Source: Cymbidium sinense (taxonomy: Eukaryota > Streptophyta > Magnoliopsida > Asparagales > Orchidaceae). Taken from it: a stretch of DNA of 64,000 nucleotides. This document shows positions 12,781-25,389 of this stretch, in pieces. Every line of letters starts with the position of its first letter. Position 1 is the first letter of the stretch. The DNA is taken from the NCBI GenBank assembly GCA_021442155.1, contig CM038216.1, positions 93,359,666 through 93,423,665 of the forward strand, in the 5' to 3' direction. Under the pieces are notes generated by a model. That model was not told the DNA's origin. It saw nothing but the letters and a program-made list of their open reading frames with translations, and ran no database searches. The position numbers and the translations under genes were made by a program.

Positions 12781-13015
12781 AATCCACATCCTAATATATG
12801 TTGACCTCATGAATATAAATGGCTTGAGATCTCCTTTGACACATTAGACAATCCCTCTCAAAACTTCATGATGTAGAGGATGGAACTATGTTGTTCTCAT
12901 GTATCCATGGTCTCCCAAGCAAAGCATTGAAAGATGTATTGAGTCTATAATGTGGAACTTGGCTTGGTCTTCCAATCATCTATCTCCAAGGGAGAACACT
13001 ATGGAGCCTAAGGCT
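12781..13015 (-). pseudogene. Aspartic protease, C-terminal half (locus 1)
   Basis: Minus-strand reading KALGSIVFSLGDR, LEDQAKFHIIDS and a LGRPWIH-like word (mutated to LGDHG) match the second half of gypsy protease, where a GRPWIH motif ends the domain. The reading continues exactly what is interrupted at 20,680, proving that the 7.66-kb sequence between them is an insertion. Confidence 0.8.
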
Positions 13016-13239
13016 TATGACCTCACTTTTGAGATTCAAATTCCCAACATAGACTTAAGAGTCTTCTAAACACTAAGACTTTTCTAATCATAAGACACTT
13101 CAAATAATTAGGTAAACACTTAACCTAAGCCTAAAGACTTAGAAGGGTTAAACATAGGATTAGGTTATGCCTTAAGGATTATAATAATCCACATACCTTA
13201 TAACCCAAATCCAATCCATGTTCACCTTATCAAACCAAA

Positions 13240-14880
13240 CCTCAAGTTCAATTCAAACATCAAATCCAAATCTAAATCTAAACCCAAATTCCAAAACCAA
13301 ATGATTGAATCCCTTGATCAAATCCAAACTTGAAACCCTTCCTAAGCCATATGACATATCTCATGGACTTAGCCAATCTTAATCCAAATAAATCCATAAT
13401 CAATTGATTTTATCATATTAATTTTATATTTTCAGTCATCTTTCTAAATATAAATCAAATCTACATTGAAATGATTAAAACTAAATCAAACTAATTCAAA
13501 ACCCTTAGATATGACCTATCCCATGGACTTAGCCAAATATTAATCAAATCAAGTCAAACTCAATTGATTTTCTCACAAATTCATATTTTCAATCATCTTC
13601 ATAAATTTAAATGAAATATACATTTAAATCATCAAAACTAAATCAAACCAAATCAAAATCCAAACTAAGCCACATGACCCAACTCCATGGACTTAGCCAA
13701 ATTCCTTAATTCCAAAACCCAAATTCAATTGATTTTCCAATGAATCAATCATACCTTCAATCATATTCACAAATATAAATGAATTCTATAATCATCAAGT
13801 CAAACCAAAATTAACCCAAGTCAAACTCAACTTAACCCTATTGACTTGAAATATTCAAATGAAATAAAACCCATTTGAACCCTGTGCAATTGAATTTATA
13901 TATCAATCCCAAATCCATATATAAACTCAACTAAATCAAACCTAACCCAAAATCAAACTAAACCCAATTGGTCCACTTGACCTAAAGTGGCCAATTTGAT
14001 CTATTTGAGCCAAGTTCTAATCCTACCCAAATTTGATTGAACCAGCCCCATCAAAACTTCCCATCATGATTGTTGATTACCCTAGGTTGATCAATTATCA
14101 TAAATTGGGTCAAACCAAGTCAACTTGGTCATTTGACCAAGTCAATCACTTAACCCGTATGAACCTAAACTAGCCAAATTACAACCTATGACAAATCCCA
14201 AGAAACGAATGATTCATACCAAATCTAAATCAATATTTGAATATGACTTGACCTTCAATTGAGTCAAACCAAACCCAATTGGCTCTCTTGACCCAAGTTG
14301 ACCCAAATTCACCTAAAAGACCAAATTGGGTCAAATCAAAATATAAACCAAATTGATTTACAACCAATGGCTCAAGTTCATATAAATTGATTGTTGAACT
14401 TGACCAAAGCCATGATTGGACCTAATTGAACCAATTGACCTACTTAGCCCAAATTGGCCTAAAGGTTCAAGTTGGCCCAAATCAAAACTAAATCCAAATT
14501 AATTGAAACCAAAGCCTACAATCATCTTCAATTTGTCAACTAAACCCAAACAAACACCAACCCAAGCTAAGTTGGCCAATTTGGTCAAATTGGTTAACTT
14601 AACCCATTTGATCCAAATGAATTCAAATGAGCTAAAATCAAATCTAAGCCAAACTAAACCAAACCAATTGAACCAAAACATCCCAAATGATCATATGGAC
14701 TTGACCAAATTTTTGGTTTGACCCAATTTGACCAATTTGTAAACTTGACCCAACCTAACCAAATTTGATCTAAACGAGTCAAATTAAGCCAAACCTAACC
14801 AAATCAACTCCAATTGACTTGAAATTTGGGCAAACCCACTTTTGGATCATTTCAAATCTACCCAAATCATATCCAATACC
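13240..14880. promoter_or_regulatory. TTGACC/GGTCAA-dense region of the LTR (W-box-like words)
   Basis: TTGACC, TTGACT, GGTCAA and AGTCAA recur every few tens of bases, often as inverted pairs such as TTGGTCATTTGACCAA near 14,128. TTGAC[C/T] is the core bound by plant WRKY factors. The same dense region is kept in the other LTR copies at about 46,680-47,600, 52,660-53,420 and 55,360-56,170. This may be an LTR enhancer or a low-complexity family of short repeats. Function is inferred from motif content only. Confidence 0.45.
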
Positions 14881-17440
14881 AAATGACCATTCTACCATTG
14901 GGTGAAAAGCATCACATGAGACAAATCACCCATGTAAGTTGTCATTTCTATTCTTGGCCACTTGGTACTCTACCAATAGTCCACCTAGGCACCTAGGACA
15001 CTACCCAACCTAACCCAAGGGTAGTTGGGTCTTCCATGACCCATGGGAGGTGAAATCACCTCACCCTCTCCATTGGAGCATTTGAAACCCAAACGACACC
15101 CATGATTCCTCATTGGTAGCCACCTCCACACCTTCAACCAACCAAGCCGAGCCGACTCACCTCCTACCTACCACCCACAACTCCTTGAGATGGCCAAACA
15201 GACATTAGAAGCTAAACCTGATCCCACAGTCTGATCAAGATGAAAGGGTGTATACACCCCCTCATTTCCACTCAAACACACATAAATCTCATTCCTCAGA
15301 GCCATAGCTACCCAAGATGAGCCGTTAGAGCCATTCCCTAAGCTCTTAAGTTTGTTCCTTGATCATAAAATGCCATTCCCATCTGTCTCAAAATAGGACA
15401 CTCTAATTTCTGACCTAACTTCTCCATTTCTCCATCAAACTCAATTTAAATTTGCACGCACCTTCCTTAGGCCTCATCGAGCAAGAACAAACTATCTCCC
15501 AAGCTTCTCAAGCACCGGTGGTGGGACTTCGATCAAAGTTGAGCTCCAAATCATCAGTTCATGGCCTTTTGAGCGAAGGTCAAGGAATTGATCCAATTTC
15601 TACTTAACAGAGCTTCATCTCCACTAGATGAAGCTTCCCCAATCATTCAAGCCACTGATCTTGAGCTTTGATGAGGTATTCTTCCAAAATTAATCTTTAG
15701 GCAAAAATGGGTTGGAGCTTTTTGAATAAAACTTGCATCACATGTGATCTTGACTGTTGGATCACCTCCGATCGATGTCATGAAGGTGTTGGATCCTTTT
15801 GGAGTTGATCCAAGCTCAGGTAAGCTTAGATCAAGTGTGCAATGATGGATGGACTCCATTCTCCCTCACTCGTATGATGTTAGATCATGGACCATCCATT
15901 CCACATGATTGGAATGGACGATCGTGAGTAGATCCACTTCCTCCACATAGGGATTGATCATAGCCGTCTAATCTTAGATTGAATAGTGGATGAGAAAGCG
16001 AGTCCACTGCTTCCACGTAGGCCCTGAGTTAGATAAGTTTTAAATAGCCACTCTCGCGGTGCCACACAAAAGCAAATGTGCTGTATGACATGCCAAGAGG
16101 ATTAGGCTTTAATTAGGCTTAATTAATCATTTTTAATGGTTAAAACTTTTGAAAATCATAAAGAAATAAAAAATGCAAATAAATACTTATTTTAATGGTA
16201 TTTCAAAGGAGAATTAATTAAAAATGATTTTTACTAATTTTGAATAGTAATTAAGGTTTAATAATAAAATTTATTAGCTTAATTACTTGAGCAATTAATC
16301 CCAAATTTTATGGGATAATTTAATGGGATAACCTCTACCTCACATGATTTTCTTAGGATTTATTTCTCGATTAATTAGAGAATTGCCTAATTAAACTTTA
16401 ACTACACTTTTAAGTTAATTAATGATTAATTAATCCTATGAACAGTAATAAATTAGTTAATTAATTTTAGTAATCATTATTTAATAGTAAGTGAACTAAG
16501 GAATAGGGTTGGGACCCCTTTCCCTAAGTTCATTTCACCCTTTTTTAAAATGAAATTAATTAATATTTAACTAATTAAGTAAATCACTTAATCAAATTGA
16601 AATCATAATCACATCAGACCTCAATTAATTACATCATGGGGTAAATCTTTAGGTGTTTAATAACCTTAAGGAGTTTAATGAAATTATGGTTAGTCCACAT
16701 GTGTGGGAAAACTATAAGAGTAATTAATTAAGTCCCATAATCTAATTAAATATTAATCATTAGCCAATTGCATTAGGCCCCTTTTATTTTCTAGGATCAT
16801 TGTAAGTTTATTCTCCATGCATATCATGTTGGCTCATAATTACTTAGTTAATTACTTTAAGGTGACATAGGTAAGGGTAATTAATTCATCTAATTAAGGG
16901 TTCAACTTAATTGACCCATAAAATCAACTTAATTACATTTCCTTAAATTAAATCAAATCACTAATATGAGAATGGGTTTAAAATAGCAAGTGATGATTTC
17001 TCTTCTCCTCTTTAAATCAAATCAAATCCAAAACATAATTAATAAAGATGTTTTGGTTTACTTTAAATAATCTTATTTGATTTGATTATCCTTAAGAACT
17101 AGTTTGGTTAAATGAATCACATGCTCATATTTGTCCTCTTTCCAATCATGTTAAATTTGGTATGTCATTTGAATTCATGCATCCATCTTTTCAAAATCAA
17201 GTAAAATAAAATGGATTTCCTTTATGTAAGCTTGCATGTGTTGATTTAATTTAATATATGTGTGGCTATTATCACTATTAAATCCAAATGTATTTTTCAA
17301 AAGCTTATAAATGAATAATATATGTATGATGCTAGTTATAAATACATAAGAAATGCATGTGCTTATAGCTTAAGTGTATGAATGTTGAGTTCTCTTTCCT
17401 CTATTCATGTGTTGATTTATATAAGATTGAATGATAATGG

Positions 17441-18060
17441 GTATATAGTCGGACATCTGAACAGGCTTTAATTAGCCCCAAGAAGGTCACTTGATTACCT
17501 CACTTCCTTGGTTTATCAATGTCACGTACCCATTTGATTTCATTCTTATATATTTCAACATTAGAATTTTGATAGAGCTTTAATTCATACATATAAATGA
17601 TTCAATCAAAAAATATACAATCTTTGCATAGTTTTCTTTCCCTCATTTATGTATACATCCATGTGTGTCCAAGAAAACCAAGTATATAGTTTGGACATCC
17701 CGATAATACAAGGCTTTAGTTAGCCCCAATGAGGTCAATTGATTACCTCACTTCCCTAGTTTAACAACTACATGTACTTGCCTATATCTTTATACATGTA
17801 TATGTATATGTGATTACTGAATAAAAATTCCCTTTTACATTAAAATTGCATGCATTCATAATTGACTAAGTAGCTGAATTAATTAGCCATATGATTTAGA
17901 GCTTGCTTCTTATGTTCATGTATACAATTTACATATGTTTGAATGCAAATGGGTATATAGTCTAAACATCTCGAGAATATGAGGCTTTAACTAGCTCCAT
18001 GGAGGTCATTTGATTACATCACTTCCATGGTTTAATAATGGCACATGCCTATTTAATTTC
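17441..18060 (+). repeat. Three direct repeats of about 250 bp in LTR copy 1
   Basis: A module reading GTATATAGT..GGACATC, GAGGCTTTAACTAGCCCCA, GGAGGTCATTTGATTACCTC, ACTTCC.TGGTTTAA occurs at 17,441, 17,681 and 17,952. The same three are in copy 2 (about 49,865, 50,110, 50,359). Copy 4 and the copy 3 remainder have only one recognisable module each (about 59,170 and 62,008). The repeat number therefore separates two LTR subfamilies. Confidence 0.75.
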
Positions 18061-20679
18061 ATTCTTATGTCATTTTTGCATAAGATTTTGGACAAAGTTT
18101 TAAATTAATATGTTTAAATGATTCAATCAAATAAAATATAAATTATAAACATATACATACATTCATCATTTAAGTGTGCTAAAATATATCACATGTATAG
18201 ATGCACTTAGGCTTAAATCATATGCATGTTACATGTGATGGAATGGAATGATTTAATATATGTCATGTTATAGTAATTCAATTAAATTAATCTTAAGATG
18301 CCTTTCTTTTTGAATAGGATTATTTAAAGTGAACCTAAACTTAGGATTAATTAAATCATTTAATAAGCCATTCTCTAAAGAGAACTAAATCAAATTAATA
18401 TACTTTAGAAAGTGACTTAAGGTAGGGATGAAGAGGGTAATCTCTTTTCCTCTCTTTATAACACTTAGTTGCTAAGTGTAATCAAATGAAACAAAAAAAA
18501 CACAAATTAAAATTCTTAAATCAATTAAACTACTTCAAGTGAAATCAACCTTTCATGTTAAATTGAATCCTTCTACACTTAGAAAATACAACACTAATGC
18601 CTAACAAGACTTACCACACAAGCCTTAATACACACATTAGAATTAAGCCACCACTTCTAGCTCTAAGTTAAGATAGTGCATGATGTATTGTATGATTTAT
18701 TTTGTATTGTATTATTTTAGATAGGATGTTAGGGTGTATGCTTCGTAGATTAGATGATAGGACAATATTAGCCTAATCATGTTTTTTTCAGGGGAATATG
18801 CTTAAGGGATGCTTAAAAATAAATGTGAATGATCTTTCTATAGGTTGCTTAAATCCTTAACCATAATCCAAGTTAGGACAGGTGGACTTAGTTACCCATG
18901 TGTAGGGTGCTAAGTCCAAATTATAAATGCAACTGCTTGGGATTATATTTATATTTAGCTAACCTCAATTTTGCACGTGTAGTTAGATTTACTTTTCCCA
19001 CATAAATGCAATTTTTCAATAGGAATTAGGGTTAGTTCTATGAGGGATTAGAATGAGCAGTGGCTAGAAGGCTTTGTCTTGGGGTGCCCTGTGATGCCTT
19101 TAAAGCAAGCACTATCCAAATCAAAGAAGGAACCAAATAAAAAATGGAGATATGAAGAAAAACCCACATAACATTTAATACAATTATCATTATTCTTTCA
19201 TATTCTAGGTTGTATAATGGTAGAGCTCGGCTACTCATCTTTTCTCTCATCAGATTGTACGGTGATACCTGACCACACTGGCCTTTTATTCTTTTATGAT
19301 AATTTATATAATTGTTTGATGTTGTGTCTACATTGTGCTTTAGGACGACATGATTTTCATGGTTTCTTAAATAATTGATGCTTTAATGTGTGGCTTGGAT
19401 ATGATTAGGCTCTTAGGATAAAAATAACTTTTCTACCCAACTAATAACTCATAACTAAATTTTAAACAACTCATAACCTCATCATAAAACCTAAGACATA
19501 AATAAAATAATTAAAAGATTTTGCAACCCCTTAGTTGTATGGTTGTATGTTTCACATCATGCATGCATATTCTTTCTCTCTCAAACATGAAGGATCTCTA
19601 TTCTTGCACAATAAAGGAATGCTTGACCTGTGAGGGCATCCCCTATGGTGGAGAACACCTTCATCTAGCTGATTTTATCCATAACCTATTTCATCAAGCA
19701 TTTAGGCATAAGAAATCCTAAAGCCTCTGTCAAAATGATGTGTCTAAAATGAAATAAAATTTGAAAAGATTTTTCATCTATAGATTAAGTCATATGCTTA
19801 TACCACTCATGATCTAGTCTCTTAGGGAGTTTATTTAGGACTTTAGTCTCTTTCTAATTAAATAACTACCCTAGCAATCTTGCATATCATAAGACAGAAC
19901 TACATATTTTTAAAATCATAGGAGGAGTTAACTGGCGGCCACTCTAGGAGGTTATAAGTCTAGAAGTCAAACAATTTATTCTCTCTTATAGAGGTAAACT
20001 CTTATGTCCACCTGTTGCTTAGATTTAGGTTATGCTTTAGCTCGTACTAAAGTTCCCAAGATTTAGGATCTGAGGTAGCCATTTCCTTTGGGCTACAAGC
20101 ATAAATCATCACCTCTTAGGCATTCCCACAACCTTATGTTGGTGGATTATAAGCCCTAGTAATTTAAATAATTTTTAACTCAAAACATATAAATCTCCTC
20201 AACTTCAAAATTATAAAGCCCAACCATAGGATAGATTGGAATGTTCACTAGGCTTCCTAGTATCATGAGCATTTCCAACTTATTTTATTTGGATTCCAAA
20301 AATAAGTCTTCTCCCAATTAATTTTCCAAATACAACCAATCCTTTGATAGTCTAACCTTAAAATCTTTGGAGATGATAATTGTGTACTTTAATTGAGAGT
20401 ATTCTTAAGAAATTTCATTTCCTAAGATGTAATTAACTTTGGAGGTCCATAGGGAACTTAAGAACCTGGTTTATTATAAACCTTACTTTATTAGTCCTTA
20501 TAAAGTAGGGGAAAAAACTCAAGTACATTCGAAGACCCATGATGCCCTAGGAGTCTTTATTACGTGATTAGGTCCATTGTAGGGTGATGCTTCTATCTTT
20601 TGAGATAGTACATCATACCTCAATGTTGTACCTCAGAAAGTACACCCCACCCCCCATACATCTAAAAAAAAACACCACA

Positions 20680-21000
20680 AGGCCTTCTCTCCTTGCTCAT
20701 TAAATCCTCTTAACATCATCCTTTGTTTTTAGTGTTTGGAGATGTCGATCCTCAAGTAGGCATGGGTTCTTAGACTTATATTATTGACTAATACACCTGG
20801 GTCAACCAAAACTCTGGATAACATGTATCTGCCAACATCCACTATAATGTAAAGAGGCGGTTGTGCTCAGTTGTCCCTAGGAGTAAGTCTTCATTGTTGA
20901 ATGTAACTCTTAAGATGTCCTTCGAGTGGAATGCCTCCTCTTTAGTAGCAGTCAGCTGAGCTAAGCATATCTCTAGATCAAGTAAGCCCTAATTAGAGAT
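20680..21000 (-). pseudogene. Aspartic protease, N-terminal half (locus 1)
   Basis: Minus-strand frame EICLAQLTATKEEAFHSKD, ILRVTFNNEDLLLGTTEHNR, then (after a one-base loss) LYIIVDVGRYMLSRVLVDPG, VLVNNISLRTHAYLRIDIS and LRGFNEQGEKAL. The active-site triplet is D-P-G at 20,795-20,803, where the family has DTG, DSG or DGG. The substituted middle residue and the frameshift would each disable it. The frame ends at the LTR insertion point. Confidence 0.82.
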
Positions 21001-22060
21001 TCCCTCATCTCTTTGGATAAGACAAGGGTGTCATATATGCTTAACTTAGTTGGAAACTTTCTAAGGTGAGCTAGGATATTGTAATCAACTCTAGCTTGGT
21101 CCTCCACAAGTATATCCATGGATGAAGCATCCTATGAAGGTACTATCAGCTTACTAGAACCAATGGCTTTCTTACCCTTATCATGAGGTGTTACCCTAGG
21201 AGGTAAAACTTTTCCACTACGTAGGTTGACTTTAGTGACTTCTTGGAATGATGATCTTGTGGAAAGTTTTACCTTCTCATACATACATTCTCTTATGGGA
21301 TCTCAAAGTCGGTTGACTCCAAGTCAATCAAGAGGTGAACTAATTGATTGAGAAGGATAGTCGACTCTCGAGAAAAAAATGGATCGGAACTACTAAAGCT
21401 ATTATTTTTATTTAGTCTCCAAGAGCTTTCAATAGGAAACAAATCGAGAGCATTAGAAGTAGACAATATATAAGTAGAATCAGCTTTCTTCATTAATTTC
21501 TTTTTGGGTGGAGGTATATGATAGAAATAAAATAAAGTAAGTGGAGTAAGGGATTTAGTTCCTTATTAGATACACTTGCTCTTGGAAGAGAGGAGCTAGA
21601 GGTGGTAGCTACAATGGTGGAGGGCTCTTGGACTATCCCCTCTCTGTTGGGTCACCACGAGTTGTCCTTTGTAACTAGAAAACCTTCCTTGGTGTTGGAG
21701 GTTTGAGCTACTTCAGGCACCTGGAAGGAAAGCTTCTTTATCTTAGAAATGATCTTCTTAGAGGTTTGGGATAGGGAGCTATCCTGACTTTCTTTAGTCT
21801 TAAGAGGATCGTAGGTATCCCCAAGGATTACTCTAACAGAACTGGATGGTTGTTCTAATAAGTGCAACTTAGGGATAACTATGGCCCATAACTTATAGTT
21901 GTGCTCAAGCTAGTCCTTAAAAGTGATACAATCCTCTATGACATGGACTAACATGCGGTGGTAGGGGCAATAGCTAGGATCATCACTCTTGCCCACTTCC
22001 TCCGGCCTCTGCTCTAGAACTAAAGTTAGGTTTCTTTTAAGATATTCTTAAAGATTTTCG
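21001..22060 (-). pseudogene. Gag C-terminal region with zinc-binding motif (locus 1)
   Basis: The clear landmark is SYCPYHRMLVHVIEDCITFKD at 21,916-21,978, split here as SYCPYHRMLVHV and IEDCITFKD. It is the Cys/His zinc motif plus the (Y)-FKD tail found in gag of one group of plant Ty3/gypsy elements. Ser/Lys-rich spacer frames follow at 21,652-21,867 and 21,293-21,493, leading to the protease. Stops separate the frames. Confidence 0.72.
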
Positions 22061-22736
22061 TAACTTCCTCTCTCTTGAATGAATCTGGCTTATTCAATCT
22101 ATCGGCAAGAGTAAGTGGAAAGTAGCTACCTGGTGGTGGATATGAATACCATTGGTTGTTAAGCTACTGAGGTGGTGGAAGAAGAGGTGGCCAAGGAGGT
22201 TACTGACACAACTGTCCTTGGCTTCTTCTCAAACACCTTTTGTAGCTTGAGCCTAGATGATTGGTCGGGAAAGGGAAACTATTTGGCTTCCTCTTGTAGG
22301 CTAGCCGCCTTATCGATTAATTTCTTGAATGTTTTGATGGTAAATCCTTGAAGCATGAAGGCGACCAGGCCATTGGATATTCTTGAGAAGAATCTCAAAG
22401 GCATGGTTCACATTTCATGCTCAGGTTGCGCCACTAAGAAAGTAGTCAACAAGGGACTCGTTGAGTTTCTATTTTTCTATAATGAGGTCGCCTACAATCA
22501 CCCTCTGTTGAACTCCAGCAAACCTCTTGATGAAGAGGTGCTCCAACTCAGCAAAAAGACTTCACCGAACCATTGGGCAATTCGACATACCAATCAAATG
22601 CAACACCCGACAGATTGCTAACAAAAAGGCAGAAGAGGAGTGCATTGTTGCACAGTGTTCAACAACGACTCTAAATTATGCAATGTATTTTCTTAGGTTC
22701 AAGCCATCAAAGATCTTGAAGGATGGTGGCACAAAA
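22061..22736 (-). pseudogene. Gag capsid fragment (locus 1)
   Basis: Minus-strand words DGLNLRKYIAQFRVV (one stop read through), SNCPMVR, LFAELEHLFIKRFAGVQQR and EKLNESLVDYFL (approximate) follow the layout of gypsy capsid: an F-x-DG start, a region ending in a KRF word, and a SL.DYF segment. Sequence is lost upstream: at 22,736 it meets the A-rich tail of array B directly. The + strand frames at 22,355-22,742 are antisense. Confidence 0.65.
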
Positions 22737-23229
22737 CCCTAAATAAAATAAAAACTTAATAAAATCTAAACCTAAAAATAAAACTTAAAAATAAATTAAA
22801 AAAACCTAAACCTTAAATAAACAAAATAAAATAAACATAAACCTAACCTAAAATAAATTTAACTAAAATAAATAAAATCTAAACCAAAAATAAACTAAAT
22901 AAAATAAACTAAAAATAAACCTAAACCTAAACTTAAAAAAAACCTAAATAAAACATAAACATAAAAAATAAAATAAAAATAAAACTAAACTAAAAAATAA
23001 ACATAAACCTAAACCTAAAAATAAACTAAAATAAAAAACCTAACATAAATAAACTAAAGTAAATAAAAAATAAACCTAAATAAAAATAAAAAATAAAATA
23101 AATAAAAATGAATAAAAAATAAACTAAATAAACTAAATAAACCTAAACCTATTGGTTTACATAATTTTTTTAAAAAAAACCCTAAACCCTAAACCTACAA
23201 CCTTAAACCCTAAACCCTAAACCCTAAAC

Positions 23230-23930
23230 CATAATTGTTAGCTATTGCAATGTCTACTCTGATTGAGAGGTTTTATGGCCAACTCCTTCTGCCTTGGGCG
23301 CCTAGGTTTTGCCTAACCCTAGGATTCTAAAGTTGATACTCATTTGAATCCACTTGTTGACCTGGGTTCCAATGTTGCATTAGGCCTGACTAAAGATACA
23401 CCATCTCATTGTTGTGATCTACATTACGTTGCCTATCCCCATCTAACCACTATTTTGAATGGGTGGTAAGGACACTTTTAACTTGCTCTTTTGGTTGTTT
23501 GTTGATTTGGATCCTTCTTGGTCACGAAACTGCTAGAACCTACACCTGGTGCTAAGGTTGCGCCTAGTTGGCCTAGTCTTCCACAAACTTTTCCAAACCG
23601 ATATGGATATTAATAAGGGGTTGACGGCCAAATATTCATATATATATCATATGTTTGGGATGGTGTTAATTATAGGCTCATTGACTTGATTAAATTTCCA
23701 AGTTGTCTCCTCTACCTAAATTATATGCTAGCCCCTTGGATATTCCTTTTCATGAGGTTTTGGCAAAGATGGCTCATTCTCTTATGTTTATGTACCTAAA
23801 CCAATAGTAGTTAATCCATTCTCTTGATGACCTAAACCCTAAACATAAACCCAAAACTAGATAATTTACTCTGATTGTAGCTCTTTGAAGTTATAGAGTT
23901 TATCCCTTTAAACCTTGTAATAATAATAAA
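23230..23930. other. Unidentified 0.7-kb island inside the telomere-like array
   Basis: Normal-complexity sequence interrupts the array about 50 bp after a unit boundary, close to the slot used by GRP inserts in other units. Short open stretches exist on the + strand (for example STLIERFYGQLLLPWAPRF and EPTPGAKVAPSWPSLPQTF), but frames are broken and I recognise no family on either strand. It contains a TATATATAT run near 23,640 and ends in an A-rich tract. It could be a captured gene fragment or a relic of a mobile element. Confidence 0.5.
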
Positions 23931-25129
23931 ATAAATAAAAAAAACCCAAATAAAAAAAATAAAATAAATAAATAAAAAATAAAAAAATAAAATATAAATA
24001 AATAAATAAAATAAAATAAAATAAATAAATAAATATAAATAAAAAAAAAATAAAACTAAATATAAATAAATAAATAAAATAAATAAAAAATAAAAATAAA
24101 CTATAAAAAATAAAATAAAACTAAACTAAATAAAATATAAACCCAAAAAAAACCTACTAAACTAAATAAAACATAAAAAATAAAATAAATAAACTAAACC
24201 TAATAAATAAAATAAAACATAAACCTAAATAAAAATAAAAATAAACTAAAATAAAATAAATAAAACCTAAACTAAACTAAAAAATAAAATAAACCTAAAT
24301 AAAATAAAAAAATAAAATAAAATAAATTAATCCTAAAATAAAATAAATAAAATAAAATAAAAACTAATTAAAATCTAAACCTATTAAAACCTAAAAATAA
24401 AATAAAATAAAACCAAACCTAAACTAATAAAAAAACAAAACCTAAAATAAAATAAAATAAATAAAAATTATCCTAAACCTAAACCAAAATAAACTAAACT
24501 AAAATAAATAAAACCTAAACCTCTAAAATAAACTAAACTAAACCTAAACCTAAACTAAAATAAAAAATAAAATAAACTAAAATAAACCTAAACCTAAACT
24601 AAAAATAAAACCTAGAAATAAACCTACAAAATAAATAAAATAAAACCTAAACTAAACCTAAAAAATAAAAACAAACCTAAACCTAAAATATAAAATAAAG
24701 TAAAACTCAACTAAAATAAACCTACACTAAACCTAAACCTAAAAAATAAACTAAAATAAAAAACCTAAACTAAAATAAATAAACTAAGCTAAATAAAAAT
24801 AAAAAATAAACTTAAATAAAAATAAAAAATAAAATAATCTAAAATAAATATAAAATAAACTTAATAAAGTTAAATCTACCGGTTCACTAAATAAAAAATC
24901 ATTAAACCCACAACTATACCTAAAAGTAAATCTTAAACCCTAAAACTATAACCTTAAACCCTAAGCCCTAAACTTTAAAAAACCCTAAACCTTAAACCCT
25001 AAACTCCAAAACCTAAAAAAATGCTAAAAACCCTAAACCCTAATCCTAAACCTAAACCTAAACCTAAACTAACTAAATAAATTAAAATAAATAAACCTAA
25101 AACCTAATACTAAACCTAAACTAAACCCT

Positions 25130-25389
25130 GAATGGTGGTGAGAAAGAAATCGAGGATATGATGGGGAACAAACTGAGAGGTGAGGTGGTTCTTAGTAATG
25201 GAGAAATTGAAGAATCGATCCTATTTCTATGGAAATGTCCTGAGATGATGATTTTAGTTATCTAGGGTTTTAAATTTCCTCTATGCGTACTCATTTTTTA
25301 TTTATGTCATCTTGTGTCTTAGAGAACTTGTACTTGGCTAATGAAATAAAGAGAAAATGTTGAATCATTTGTTCTCTATTAAAAAAAAA
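25130..25389 (+). pseudogene. GRP retropseudogene fragment D (internally deleted)
   Basis: The fragment begins right after the CCCTAAA head with GAATGGTGGTGAG. This corresponds to the late part of the Gly-rich tail, so the RRM end and most of the Gly-rich region are gone. The C-terminus is readable as TGG-AGA-AAT-TGA (WRN-stop), which gives the native stop for the family. The 3' UTR follows, with a good polyadenylation signal AATAAA at 25,345-25,350 about 30 bp before the poly(A) run (25,381-25,389). This copy best shows that the insert derives from a polyadenylated mRNA. Confidence 0.8.

Larger units (their letters stand above)
13016..20679 (+). mobile_element. Giant solo LTR, copy 1 (7,664 bp)
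   Basis: This non-coding block interrupts a protease gene with a 5-bp target-site duplication: AGGCT at 13,011-13,015 and AGGCC at 20,680-20,684. Its ends are TATGACCTCA (TGTTGACCTCA in the better copy at 54,548) and AACACCACA, that is TG...CA after allowing for mutation. Four further segments of the same family lie at 45.7-64 kb and start at the same base. I see no gag or pol inside, so it is either a solo LTR formed by recombination or a very large LTR-like non-autonomous unit. The U3-like first 2 kb is full of TTGAC/GTCAA words. It holds no real gene; open frames at 15,647, 19,038 and 19,521 are chance. The length is extreme for an LTR but known in order of magnitude from Ogre-type elements. 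Confidence 0.8.
11131..22736 (-). mobile_element. Ty3/gypsy retrotransposon remnant, locus 1 (gag-PR-RT, split by an LTR)
   Basis: Read on the minus strand the order is gag capsid (22.7-22.3 kb), gag zinc-binding region (21.9 kb), protease (21.0-20.7 and 13.0-12.8 kb) and start of reverse transcriptase (11.7-11.1 kb). Wording such as HNR.LYI, RDINKACPKD and FMDGSSRYNQ is typical of plant Ty3/gypsy polyproteins. The spacing and the CPYH..C zinc motif suggest the Tat/Athila side of the family (inference). Both ends are cut: gag at 22,736 against array B, and RT at 11,131 inside a GRP fragment. No own LTR or primer-binding site is visible at this locus. Many stops and frameshifts show it is long dead. 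Confidence 0.88.

Noticed and set aside
17441..18060. Regularly spaced repeats as a CRISPR-like array
   Set aside because: Repeats are about 80-100 bp, diverged, only three in number and inside a plant LTR; there are no short identical repeats with unique spacers.
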